The notes beneath the pieces are model-generated. The model saw nothing but the letters and a program-made list of their open reading frames with translations. It had not been told where the DNA came from and searched no databases. From CAJFUR01 sp904420575 (GTDB taxonomy: Bacteria; Actinomycetota; Coriobacteriia; Coriobacteriales; Eggerthellaceae): a stretch of DNA of 64,000 nucleotides. A program made the translations under genes and the position numbers. Shown piece by piece: positions 9,865 through 18,305 of this stretch (its first letter is position 1; every line of letters starts with the position of its first letter). Location of the stretch: contig OZ221973.1 in assembly GCA_965119745.1 (NCBI GenBank), positions 2,852,001-2,916,000 on the forward strand, written 5' to 3'.

Positions 9865-10499
9865 AGAACGATCCTCGGCGCTTCGAACACTTCCGCGTAC
9901 GGCACCCCTATCTGCACCCCGCGAACATGGGCGAGCGAGCGGATGAACTCCGGCTGCGTATAGTCCCTTCCGCGCTGCGAGACGTCCGCATACACTGCCG
10001 CGACCTTTTTTTCCAGCTGTTCATCGGTCAGGGTCACGAACATCTGGTTTTGAAACGAGAAGTTGTTCCACGGATCCTCATAACACAGCACCGTGCTACG
10101 CTTGAAAGCTCGCAACCCTTCCTGTGCGACGGTCGCATGGTCCTGATGCACGTCGTTCAGAGACGGCATGAGCACCAAACTTGGATAGACGATGCCGCGC
10201 AAACGAACCATGTCCTCCAATATCTCCTGGCGAAGCGATGGGAATTCCCGCACGGCATAATCGAACACATGCAGAGAGCCCTCGCAGACACCCAGTTCGC
10301 CCATGGCCACCGTGAATTCCCGACGCAGATCGTCCGTGAAAAACCCCTCGGGCAACGACTTGTCGCATAGGGAGAACATGGCCACATGCACGTCCCTGCC
10401 CTCTTCCACCAGGCGCGCCACCGTACCCCCGCATCCCAGTTCCGCATCATCGGTATGCGGCGCCAAAACCAGCACCCTGCCTTCTTCGAAACCGCTCAT
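9861..10499 (-). CDS. PIG-L/LmbE family deacetylase
   Basis: 212 residues from ATG 10499 (MSGFEEGRVLVLAPHTDD). The zinc-binding AHTDD-type motif is seen as APHTDDAELGCGGT near residue 13, and the third ligand region as SLNDVHQDHATVAQEG near residue 110. Family members remove N-acetyl groups from amino sugars or carbamoyl-like groups from glycans (GlcNAc-PI, MshB, BshB). It lies 28 bases after the PLP decarboxylase and overlaps the polymerase downstream. The context suggests it frees an amino group on a sugar that may then be modified again by the ATP-grasp enzymes; this is an inference. Confidence 0.85.
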   Translation of the reverse strand: MSGFEEGRVLVLAPHTDDAELGCGGTVARLVEEGRDVHVAMFSLCDKSLPEGFFTDDLRREFTVAMGELGVCEGSLHVFDYAVREFPSLRQEILEDMVRLRGIVYPSLVLMPSLNDVHQDHATVAQEGLRAFKRSTVLCYEDPWNNFSFQNQMFVTLTDEQLEKKVAAVYADVSQRGRDYTQPEFIRSLAHVRGVQIGVPYAEVFEAPRIVL

Positions 10500-10527
10500 G
10501 TCAAAGCATCCTCTCGCTCGGATCCGC

Positions 10528-11799
10528 CTAGGCGGGAAAGTCGTAGGTGGCGAATACGTCTTCCAGGTTCTCTCGCCGCTTGACCAACGCCAAGGAACCG
10601 TCCTGCGTATAGGCAACGGCGGCACACGACGGCGATATGAACGGAGGCTTCATGTCCATGGAGTATGACCCCACATTGCCGAACGCCACGATGTCTCCTT
10701 CGCGCAAAGACTCTCTGCAGCCGCGGTATATGACGTCGTATTCCAGGCAAGTATACCCTACCAAGTCCGTTTCGAACTCGTCCTCGCTCCCGCTTTGCGC
10801 CTCGGAGGCCATGTTTTCTCCCGCCGAAGAAGCGGGGCGCAGTATCTGCAGAGGAAGGTTCTTCTTCTCGGACAATTCGCCCAGAATATGGGAACTCGCG
10901 TCGAGGACGGCGAATCGCCTGTCGCGGACCTTCTTCGTAGCCATCACCGTGGACAGGCAATCGACGGCATTGGCCACCAACGTGGTCCCCGGCTCGGTAA
11001 TAAGAAGGGGCCTGTCCTCGACGGGAAGATGCTCGTAGGCGCAGGCGAAAGGGGTCGCAACCGCGCGAGCGTAATCCTCGAACGTCGGCAAGGCATCGCC
11101 AAACTGTCGCGCAAAGGAAGGTGCCATCTCCCCGTACATGCCGCTTCCCAAGTCGATGAACCGCGGCGGAGCATCGAACAGGCGCGTCGCCATGTCTATC
11201 ATCGTGCGTGCCCGAAGTTCCCAGCGATCCAATGAACGCGCACCGGTAAAATGGCAGTGGATGCCCTCCACCAATACGTTGGGCAGACTGGAAAGAAGGG
11301 ACACCGTTCCTCTCAGTTCGTCCGACGACACGTCGAATCCGAATCGCGACACTTTGCCGTTGCCCACATCGTAGTTGAGGCGCAATCCCACTCGCAACGC
11401 CCGCCCGGCATGCTTTCGGGCAATATCCGCCACCGCTCGCGCCTCCACTGCGTTGTCCACGATAACGCAGGCCCCTTCTGTCAGGGACTTCTCTAGAGCA
11501 TCCCCTTTGTAGGGCCCGTTGAACACGATATCGGAGGGAGAAAAGCCCATCCTGCGCACAAGGTCGTACTCCATGCCGGAAACGACCTCGGCCATGCCTG
11601 CGCACTCCTTTACCACGCCGCAGAAAAAAGGCAGGTAGTTCGTCTTCACCGAATACGCTATGCGATAGGACGGATACACCGCCTGCATAGCCGCCTCAAG
11701 CCGCCGGAACGTATCGGCAAAACGAACCCCATCGACAACATACAAAGGAGAGCCGAACCGATCAAGAAGGCCTTCGGCCTGTTCGCGAGAAAATTTCAC
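10528..11799 (-). CDS. Fold-type III PLP-dependent decarboxylase (DAP decarboxylase-like), copy A
   Basis: 423 residues from GTG 11799, whose GTGA overlaps the stop of the ATP-grasp gene. The longer upstream frame has no coding character and is rejected. The alanine-racemase-like barrel carries the PLP lysine in IAYSVKTNY (about residue 52), HCHFTGA, the phosphate loop LGSGMYG and ITEPGTTL. The C-terminal half has TCLEYD, aligning with the Cys-Glu-x-x-Asp of LysA-type decarboxylases, and a late SYSMDM aromatic motif. The substrate is unknown; a house-keeping lysA role is unlikely because a diverged second copy lies 2.4 kb away, also paired with an ATP-grasp gene. Confidence 0.8.
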   Translation of the reverse strand: MKFSREQAEGLLDRFGSPLYVVDGVRFADTFRRLEAAMQAVYPSYRIAYSVKTNYLPFFCGVVKECAGMAEVVSGMEYDLVRRMGFSPSDIVFNGPYKGDALEKSLTEGACVIVDNAVEARAVADIARKHAGRALRVGLRLNYDVGNGKVSRFGFDVSSDELRGTVSLLSSLPNVLVEGIHCHFTGARSLDRWELRARTMIDMATRLFDAPPRFIDLGSGMYGEMAPSFARQFGDALPTFEDYARAVATPFACAYEHLPVEDRPLLITEPGTTLVANAVDCLSTVMATKKVRDRRFAVLDASSHILGELSEKKNLPLQILRPASSAGENMASEAQSGSEDEFETDLVGYTCLEYDVIYRGCRESLREGDIVAFGNVGSYSMDMKPPFISPSCAAVAYTQDGSLALVKRRENLEDVFATYDFPA

Positions 11800-12893
11800 G
11801 CCCGATCCTTCCATTTCGGGGGAAAGGGAACCAGCGCCTTTCCCCGTTCGTCGGTATAACGCTCCTCGTAACGCCGATGCACGCTCACCCCGTATCGCAA
11901 GGAGACTGCGGGGATGTCCTCCCCGAGCGCCTGCTTGACCCCGAAGTAGGGGAAGTTCGCCCCTGCAGCAGCGTTCAGCACCACGGTGGCCGTGAGCCGG
12001 GGATTCACCTCCAGCAGACGGGGGATGCCCTGGGCATCCGCCCGAAAGTCGAACCCGACGTTGCCTGTAAGCTTCGCCCTTCCCACTATCTGCGCACACA
12101 GGCTTGCGACGGACGGCTCGTCCACCACCGTGCTTTCGAGCGTGATGCTGCTGCGCACCACAGGACTTTTGCGCACCGCCGAGCACAGGATGTTCCCTTC
12201 CTCGTCGGCAACGATGTCTGCACTGTATTCTACGCCAGGAAGGGCCTCCATGACCAGCATGCGAGGAATGGCGTCCCTTTCGCGCAGCGCCAGCATGATG
12301 TCCTCCTTGGACATGAAAGCCGAATCGGGCTTCTCGTTGAAGAACCGGTCGAAACGAGAGACAAGGGGATCTACGTAGCGCACTCCCCGGCTCCCGTTGC
12401 CCTGGGCGGCCTTCACGTAGAGGGCCCGACGGTCGCAGCCCATCTCGTCCAAGGCTCTTTCCACTTCGTCGGCAGTGTCGGCCACGCGGAATTCGGGCGT
12501 GGGGAGTCCCTGATCGCGGCAGAACGAAAGCAGCGCAGCCTTGTCGTTGGCCAGGGCTAGGGGCTCGGGATCCATCACGCAGACCGCAATGCCTTTTTCG
12601 ACGAATGCGGGTTTGGCTTTGGCAAGCGGCATGAGCTCGCGCGTCACGATGGGCAGCACCACGTCCACCGCCTCTTCTCTGGAGATGTGCAGAATCTCTT
12701 CCGGAAACCGGGCATCGGAGGCAGGCGGAACCGTCCGAAACACGTCCACCATGTCCCGGCAACCCGCCGCCGGATTCATGTCCACTCCCACGATGCGGAT
12801 GTCACGTTCCCCATTGAAGCGAAGGCATTGTATTATGCCGTACGCCCCGGGAGCGCCAGCACCCGTCATCAGAACCGTACACGGCCTCTTCAC
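11796..12893 (-). CDS. ATP-grasp ligase, copy A (CarB-like, glycan locus type)
   Basis: 365 residues from GTG 12893, overlapping the preceding glycosyltransferase stop (GTGA). The N-terminal pre-ATP-grasp Rossmann part is VLMTGAGAPGAYGIIQCLR. The ATP-grasp core includes VKAAQGNGSRGVRYVD and the Mg-binding ending LLEVNPRLTATVVLN. Members join a carboxylate, activated as acyl phosphate, to an amine. It is immediately followed by the PLP decarboxylase, so the pair probably prepares and attaches an amine or amino acid to a sugar or carrier. The BtrJ/BtrK pair of butirosin biosynthesis is a known precedent for ATP-grasp plus DAPDC-like partnership, though no acyl carrier protein is seen here. Confidence 0.8.
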   Translation of the reverse strand: MKRPCTVLMTGAGAPGAYGIIQCLRFNGERDIRIVGVDMNPAAGCRDMVDVFRTVPPASDARFPEEILHISREEAVDVVLPIVTRELMPLAKAKPAFVEKGIAVCVMDPEPLALANDKAALLSFCRDQGLPTPEFRVADTADEVERALDEMGCDRRALYVKAAQGNGSRGVRYVDPLVSRFDRFFNEKPDSAFMSKEDIMLALRERDAIPRMLVMEALPGVEYSADIVADEEGNILCSAVRKSPVVRSSITLESTVVDEPSVASLCAQIVGRAKLTGNVGFDFRADAQGIPRLLEVNPRLTATVVLNAAAGANFPYFGVKQALGEDIPAVSLRYGVSVHRRYEERYTDERGKALVPFPPKWKDRA

Positions 12894-14173
12894 AGCCGAT
12901 CCCCTTTCATGCCCTTCGCGCCATCCATGGCCTTTTTCAGCGTTTCGTCCAACCTGGCAGCCAAAACGGAGAAGTCGTATCCTTCCGCCAAGGCACTTGC
13001 TTTGCGGCCCACATCCGCACGCTCCTTCAAAGGCATCGCGTGCAAGCGGACGATCGCGTCGCAAAGCGACGGATCGGAACCACCCGCCAAAAAAACGCAC
13101 CCGGAATCTACGGCGGCGTTTTTCCCCAATGGGGAATTGGAAACGATAGGCCGGCCGGCCGCTAAATAGTCGTAAAGCTTGTTGAAGCTGCATCCGTAGC
13201 GCAAAACGCCCGTATCCTTCACGCTTATCACGTTCGCATCGGCTCGGGACACGATGGACGGAATGAAGCGTTTCTTCACCCGGCCCCGGAAAAACACCCC
13301 GGCAATGTTCTCGTCCATGCACCTGCGCTCGAGCTCGGCACGTCTCGGGCCATCGCCAAACAGAACGAGGCGCACGTCGCTAATGCCTCTTTCCTCAAGT
13401 CCCTTCATAGCATCGAGATACTCGTCCAGCGAATCGGAGTCCCCCATGGAGCCACAGTAAACCAACTTGAAAACGCCTTTTTCGTCGAGGAGTTCGTCGT
13501 CATAGGGAAACGACATGCGCTCGTCGCGAAAGCACGCGAGATCTATCCCATTGCTTATCCAACAGGTCTTGGAGGCAGAGACGTCCTTTTCCCACCCCTG
13601 TTCTTTCACGTAGTCGGCGCCGCCTTCCATGACGAACACCAGAGCGTCGCAGTCCCTGTATGCCCGATGCTCGTAGAAGCGAAGGGCACGCTCGGCCAAG
13701 GAGCCTCGCCCTATCAGCCCATAGGCAACGAGGGATTCCGGCCACAGATCGCGCACTTCGCAAACCCAAGGCACCCGGAAGCGCCGCGAGAACCTACGGC
13801 CCAAACCCCAGGAAAGCGGATGCACCGACGAGGCAAGGATGGCGTCGGGGCGGGAGAACAGCGGCGCCACCCTGCGGCATCCCTTGACGTAATCGAGAAT
13901 GTTCAGGATGCGCCGCCTTCCGTTCCCCTTGTAGGGGCGCGCACGCACATGGACGAACGTGACGCCGTCGACGTCCCTCACCACATAAGGGGCATCGCCC
14001 TCCACCAGGTTGATGTCCGACTGGTGCACCGTGCTCGCTGCGAAAATGACGGTCTTCCATCCTCGAAGAGCCAGTTGGCGCGCCAGACGGTAATGCCGAA
14101 GGCCCGTTCCGGTCGATGGTTCCTCGGCGTAGTGGTTGAACACCCATAATGTCTTTTCGGACGAATCCGACAT
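12890..14173 (-). CDS. Glycosyltransferase family 4, WbuB/WcaI-like
   Basis: 427 residues from ATG 14173. The N-terminus LWVFNHYAEEPSTGTGLRHYRLA is read in parts: a Rossmann start then a Gly-rich loop, as in the WbuB L-fucosaminyl transferase group. The middle has VCEVRDLWPESLVAYG, and the C-terminal donor domain has LVYCGSMGDSDSLDEYLDA and LYDYLAAGRPIVSN. It is preceded by a 74-bp gap, the largest in this operon, which holds a GC-rich inverted repeat, and it overlaps the ATP-grasp gene downstream. It likely adds an amino sugar to the growing lipid-linked unit; the exact sugar is not resolved. Confidence 0.85.
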   Translation of the reverse strand: MSDSSEKTLWVFNHYAEEPSTGTGLRHYRLARQLALRGWKTVIFAASTVHQSDINLVEGDAPYVVRDVDGVTFVHVRARPYKGNGRRRILNILDYVKGCRRVAPLFSRPDAILASSVHPLSWGLGRRFSRRFRVPWVCEVRDLWPESLVAYGLIGRGSLAERALRFYEHRAYRDCDALVFVMEGGADYVKEQGWEKDVSASKTCWISNGIDLACFRDERMSFPYDDELLDEKGVFKLVYCGSMGDSDSLDEYLDAMKGLEERGISDVRLVLFGDGPRRAELERRCMDENIAGVFFRGRVKKRFIPSIVSRADANVISVKDTGVLRYGCSFNKLYDYLAAGRPIVSNSPLGKNAAVDSGCVFLAGGSDPSLCDAIVRLHAMPLKERADVGRKASALAEGYDFSVLAARLDETLKKAMDGAKGMKGDRL

Positions 14174-14247
14174 GTTTGAATCCTTTCAATCGCGCCGCGA
14201 CGGACGCGCGGCCGCCCACCCCGAAAAGAGCGGCGGCCCCGAAACCC

Positions 14248-15444
14248 CTACCGAGAGGCCACCTTGAACCAGTCTTTGGAATCCCATCTTTTCCTCACGC
14301 ATTCGGCCCTGTCGCCATCGCATGCGTACACCGCAGGAAACCAGCTGATGAACAGCGGATTCAGGGTCATGGTGTAAGACCCCACCCTCCGAAAGGCGAT
14401 ACGGTCGCCAACGGCAAGCTCCGGCGCGTCCTCCAAGACCATGAGCCTGTCGGTTTCCATGCAGGTAAAGCCCGCCACCACCTGTTCTGGCAAGGAAGGA
14501 CGGCCTTTGCCTGCAAGAACGTCGTAGCAGTAGCCCGTCTTGATATGGAGAGGGTCGATATTCGGACGACCCCCGTCAAGGACCACGAAACGGTAACGCG
14601 CCGTGTCCTTCGCGTCCACGACCGAGGCGACGAAGGAAACGGGGGAACTGATGATGGCCGAGCCCGGCTCCAACACGAGGGCGGTATGCTCAGGATCCAC
14701 GCTGGGACGAAGCTCGCGCGCAATGGTTTCCACGTATTCGGAAAACGAAGGCTTTCCCGGCACCCCTCCGAAAAAGCCTCCCCCCATGTCGATGTATTCG
14801 GGAGACAGGCCATACTCGTCGCACAGGGCCGCCGCCTTTCGGGCAAGCAGCTCGTACACGCGCGGCGAACGGCTCTTGCTGGTGGAATGCATATGCAGCC
14901 CCACGATGGAGACCCCCTCGCAAGAGCGCAGCTCTTCAAGGGCGCCGCGAAGGGCACCGGTCTCGACGCTGTACCCGAAACGCGTCCCGAACGACGCGCA
15001 GCCTATGTCTTCGGGCAAGGCCGCATCGATGTCGAAGTTCACGCGCAAGCCCACTTTCACAGGCAGGCCTTCGGCGGAAAGCTCGCGCACCCACTCCAGC
15101 TCGCGGGCAGAATCCAAGTTCACCATCCCGCCCGCACGGACGCACTCGTCGAATTGGCTGCGTCCCTTGACCGGCCCGTTGTAGACGATGCGGTCCGGGG
15201 AAAAGCCGCACAGGCACGCCCAGTCGTACTCGTCGGCAGAAACCACTTCGGCCAGACACCCCTTTGCCCCCACGTGGCGCAACAGCCAAGGCAGGGAGTT
15301 CGTCTTCACCGAATAGCCGACTATCCCGTTCGGCCAATGTTCGGCAAGCGCCGCGAACAGCCCTTCGATATTCTCATCGAGCGCCGGAACGTCAATGGCG
15401 AAAAACGGCGTAGGAAGGCCCCGCAGCACGGATTCGGATACCAC
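14248..15444 (-). CDS. Fold-type III PLP-dependent decarboxylase (DAP decarboxylase-like), copy B
   Basis: 398 residues from GTG 15444, one base after the ATP-grasp stop; AGGGAG about ten bases upstream supports this start over a longer ATG frame. The PLP lysine is in VGYSVKTNSLP (about residue 47), then LHMHSTSKS, the phosphate loop MGGGFFGG and LVLEPGSAI. TCMETD corresponds to the active-site Cys/Asp region, and VGSYTMTLNP closes the fold. It is clearly homologous to copy A but much diverged, with different flanking residues around both active-site motifs, so the two probably act on different substrates. Both are preceded directly by an ATP-grasp gene. Confidence 0.8.
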   Translation of the reverse strand: MVSESVLRGLPTPFFAIDVPALDENIEGLFAALAEHWPNGIVGYSVKTNSLPWLLRHVGAKGCLAEVVSADEYDWACLCGFSPDRIVYNGPVKGRSQFDECVRAGGMVNLDSARELEWVRELSAEGLPVKVGLRVNFDIDAALPEDIGCASFGTRFGYSVETGALRGALEELRSCEGVSIVGLHMHSTSKSRSPRVYELLARKAAALCDEYGLSPEYIDMGGGFFGGVPGKPSFSEYVETIARELRPSVDPEHTALVLEPGSAIISSPVSFVASVVDAKDTARYRFVVLDGGRPNIDPLHIKTGYCYDVLAGKGRPSLPEQVVAGFTCMETDRLMVLEDAPELAVGDRIAFRRVGSYTMTLNPLFISWFPAVYACDGDRAECVRKRWDSKDWFKVASR

Positions 15445-15445
15445 C

Positions 15446-16432
15446 TCACACCATCTCCCTCTCGTCGACCATGACCGCCGCATCGTACATGAGCATGTAG
15501 CGCCCTTCGGGATAGGAAGGAAGCGCTTCCGAGTTCTCGTTGCCTGTCATATTGCGCACGATCAGCTTGAAGAAGTCCACTCCGCACCCGTAGGCATGCA
15601 GATAGGCGCCGCCGAACCGAGGGTTCACCTCGCTCACCACGTAGGAACCGTCCCGGACGAAAAGATCCATGTCCAGCGGGCCGCAGAACTCCATGCAAGA
15701 GGCGACCTTTCCCGCAAGCTCGAACAGTCCGTCGTCGCGAAACGAAACGGTCTTGCTCGCACCGCCAATGCGCGTCTCCCGCTTCCTCTTCGCGAAGCAG
15801 GCAACAAGACGCCCCGACACCGCATCGACGTACATGTCCACGTCCGCCTCGTCGGACCCCATGTACTCCTGGGCCACCATCGCCTCCGGGCCCGAAAACG
15901 CCGCACGCAGGTCCTCCAGCGTTTCCACCCTGTGCGCCCCGACGCTCCCACTGCCCGTTCGAGGCTTCACGAACAAGGGAAACCCTATCTCCCCTCGTTC
16001 GAGCGCCGCTTCGGTCTCGGCAGCCGACACGAACGTGCTCACGGACGGGATGCCCCGATCGGCAAGATGGCGCGCGAAGGCCGCCTTGTCGAAAGCGAGC
16101 TCGGCGGTTGCCGGACTCGGCGCCAAAACCAGCACGCCTTCCCGCTCGAAGGCGTCCCTGTTCTTCGCAAGGACGGCTATCTCCGGATCGATGAGCGTCG
16201 TCACCGCCCCGACGTTCTCCTTGCGGCAGATGTCGAGAAGCGCATCGACATAGCCGGCATCGTCGATGCGGGGCACCGTATAGGAGGCGTCGGCGAAATA
16301 GAGCGCCGGAGCCGTGCTGCTGTTGTCCGCAGCTACCACGCGCACGGCGTCCCTCACAGAAGCGCGGCAATCCTGCAAAAGCTGGCAACGCCTTCCCGCA
16401 GAGGCAAACAGAATGCTTTTCCTATCGCTCAT
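15446..16432 (-). CDS. ATP-grasp ligase, copy B
   Basis: 328 residues from ATG 16432, overlapping the sugar-phosphate transferase stop (ATGA). ILFASAGRRCQLLQ is the N-terminal nucleotide-fold start typical of CarB-like ATP-grasp enzymes in polysaccharide loci. FPLFVKPRTGSGSVGAH is the ATP-binding loop, and VSEVNPRFGGAYLHAYG holds the Mg-binding Glu and Asn. Its position just after the PglE- and PglC-like genes makes the 4-amino group of the dideoxy sugar a plausible acceptor: the usual acetyltransferase (PglD) is not in the window. That acceptor is a hypothesis; ligase chemistry is well supported by the motifs. Confidence 0.8.
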   Translation of the reverse strand: MSDRKSILFASAGRRCQLLQDCRASVRDAVRVVAADNSSTAPALYFADASYTVPRIDDAGYVDALLDICRKENVGAVTTLIDPEIAVLAKNRDAFEREGVLVLAPSPATAELAFDKAAFARHLADRGIPSVSTFVSAAETEAALERGEIGFPLFVKPRTGSGSVGAHRVETLEDLRAAFSGPEAMVAQEYMGSDEADVDMYVDAVSGRLVACFAKRKRETRIGGASKTVSFRDDGLFELAGKVASCMEFCGPLDMDLFVRDGSYVVSEVNPRFGGAYLHAYGCGVDFFKLIVRNMTGNENSEALPSYPEGRYMLMYDAAVMVDEREMV

Positions 16433-17178
16433 TCGCAACCGCCCTTCGTCTTGTCCGAACCGGGGAAAGCCCCCGTGCGGGTCCCGGAGCCGCGGGAAGC
16501 GCCCCTGCCGCTGCACGCAACACACGCCTGCCCGTACATGCCGGTGCCATCGTCTCCGCCCTTCGGCGTGCCCATGAAGTCTTCAGGCGTGTCGGACACG
16601 TTGGTGCCTATCCCCTCCCGCGCGAACACCTTGCAAAACGTCTTGGCCACGATACGGCAATCCAGCAAGAACGAAACATGGTCCGCATAAGCCACATCGT
16701 AGGCGAATTTCTCCTCCCAGGTGATGGCGTTGCGCCCGTTCACCTGGGCAAGCCCCGTCAGACCGGGACGGACCTCGTGCCGGCGGGCCTGAAACGCATT
16801 GTAACGCGGCAGATAGTCGACAAGCAGCGGACGCGGCCCCACGACCGACATGTCGCCCTTGAGGATGTTCCAAAGCTCGGGCAGCTCGTCCAGGCTGGTG
16901 GAGCGCAGCCGCCTGCCGAACGGGGTGAGCCGCACCTCGTCGGGAAGCAAGGCCCCTTCGGCATCCCTTTCGTCCGTCATGGTTCTGAACTTGCAGATGC
17001 GAAACAGCCGCCCGTCCTTGCCCGGGCGCACCTGGCGGAAAATGACCGGCCTGCCCAGCCTGGCGGCGACCAGCACGGCCACCGCCAAAAGCACGGGCGA
17101 GAGCAACACCAGCCCCACGACCGCAAAGAACACGTCCAGCAACCTTTTGATGCACCTGCCGTACACGCTTGCCCTCAC
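16429..17178 (-). CDS. Polyprenyl-phosphate sugar-1-phosphate transferase, PglC/WcaJ-like
   Basis: 249 residues from GTG 17178, overlapping the aminotransferase stop (GTGA). It has one N-terminal re-entrant hydrophobic helix (LLDVFFAVVGLVLLSPVLLA), then ICKFRTMTDERDAEG, SLDELPELWNILKGDMS and VGPRPLL, the signature of monotopic phosphoglycosyl transferases that start glycan synthesis on undecaprenyl phosphate at the inner membrane face. PglC proper is about 200 residues; here some 45 extra C-terminal residues are Gly/Ser-rich with three Cys. The neighbour is a PglE-like aminotransferase, so UDP-diNAcBac or a 4-N-acylated variant is the likely donor. Confidence 0.9.
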   Translation of the reverse strand: MRASVYGRCIKRLLDVFFAVVGLVLLSPVLLAVAVLVAARLGRPVIFRQVRPGKDGRLFRICKFRTMTDERDAEGALLPDEVRLTPFGRRLRSTSLDELPELWNILKGDMSVVGPRPLLVDYLPRYNAFQARRHEVRPGLTGLAQVNGRNAITWEEKFAYDVAYADHVSFLLDCRIVAKTFCKVFAREGIGTNVSDTPEDFMGTPKGGDDGTGMYGQACVACSGRGASRGSGTRTGAFPGSDKTKGGCE

Positions 17179-18305
17179 GAAAAGCAGCCGTTCACGATGC
17201 TCGCCACGCGCATCTGGTCCTCTTCCGACATGTTCACGTCGCTCGGCAGGCACAGTCCATACTCGAAGATGCCCCAGCCTTCGCACCGCCCACTGCCCGC
17301 ATGCGCGTACACGGGGCACTTCCCGTAGTAGGGCTGCAGGCTCATGGGCTTCCAGACGGGGCGCGACTCTATGTTCTCCTTGGCAAGGGCCTCGATGACG
17401 TCCAGCGGGGTCACGCCCGATTGCGGGTCTACGGAAAGGCACGTCAGCCAGCGGTTGCCAATGCCGTGCACGTCCACCGGGTTGAGCGACACCTGGTCGT
17501 TTCCCGAGAAGGCCGCCGCATAGGCGTCCCTGATGGCCCGCTTCCGCGCGATATGGTCCTCCAGCACCTCCATCTGCCCCAGGCCGATGCCCGCGCACAC
17601 GTTCGAAAGGCGGTAGTTGTAGCCGAGTTCGGAATGCTGGTAGTGAAGCGCCTTGTCGCGCGCCTGCGTGGACCAGAAGCGGGCCTTTTCGACCAGGGCC
17701 GCCTCGTCGGAGACCAGCATGCCCCCGCCCGACGTGGTGATGATCTTGTTGCCGTTGAACGAATACGCCCCCAGCACCCCCACCGTCCCGGTGTGGCGCC
17801 CGCCGACCGTCGCCCCCAGCGACTCCGCCGCGTCCTCCAGGATGGGGACGCCATGCGCGTCGCACAGCTCCTTGATCGCCTTCATGTCGGCCGGCTCGCC
17901 GTACAGGTGCACGACCACCACGGCCTTCGGCTCGTAGTCCTCGAAAGCGCGCTCCAAGGCGGCAGGCGACATGTTCCAGCTTTCCGGCTCGCAATCGACG
18001 AACACCGGCATGGCGCCTTCGTAGCAGATGGGGTTGCAGCTTGCCGCGAACGTTAGATCGGAGCAGAAGACCACGTCCCCCCTCTGCACGCCCAGCGCCT
18101 TCAGGCCCAGATGCAAGGCCGCGGTGCCCGAATTCAGCGCGAGGGCGGCGCCGGCGCTGACGTAGCGTGCCACCGCGTCCTCGAACTCGTCCACGTTGGC
18201 GCCCAAAGGCGCGATCCAGTTGGTCGCAAACGCCCTCTCGACGTACTTCCGCTCCCCGCCGCCCATCGCCGGGGAGGAAAGGAAAACGCGTTTCGGCTCA
18301 CTCAT
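17175..18305 (-). CDS. DegT/DnrJ/EryC1-family sugar aminotransferase, PglE-like
   Basis: 376 residues from ATG 18305; the start overlaps the upstream polymerase stop by eight bases. LSSPAMGGGERKYVERAF is followed by ANWIAPLG-like TNWIAPLGANVDEFE, close to PglE-type enzymes. The PLP lysine lies in SFNGNKIITTSGGG (about residue 180), and EDAAESLGA is the cofactor-holding Asp motif. It transfers an amino group to the 4-keto carbon of a UDP-4-keto-6-deoxy-HexNAc. The matching 4,6-dehydratase is encoded at 26653-28494 and the initiating transferase is directly downstream. Confidence 0.9.
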   Translation of the reverse strand: MSEPKRVFLSSPAMGGGERKYVERAFATNWIAPLGANVDEFEDAVARYVSAGAALALNSGTAALHLGLKALGVQRGDVVFCSDLTFAASCNPICYEGAMPVFVDCEPESWNMSPAALERAFEDYEPKAVVVVHLYGEPADMKAIKELCDAHGVPILEDAAESLGATVGGRHTGTVGVLGAYSFNGNKIITTSGGGMLVSDEAALVEKARFWSTQARDKALHYQHSELGYNYRLSNVCAGIGLGQMEVLEDHIARKRAIRDAYAAAFSGNDQVSLNPVDVHGIGNRWLTCLSVDPQSGVTPLDVIEALAKENIESRPVWKPMSLQPYYGKCPVYAHAGSGRCEGWGIFEYGLCLPSDVNMSEEDQMRVASIVNGCFS

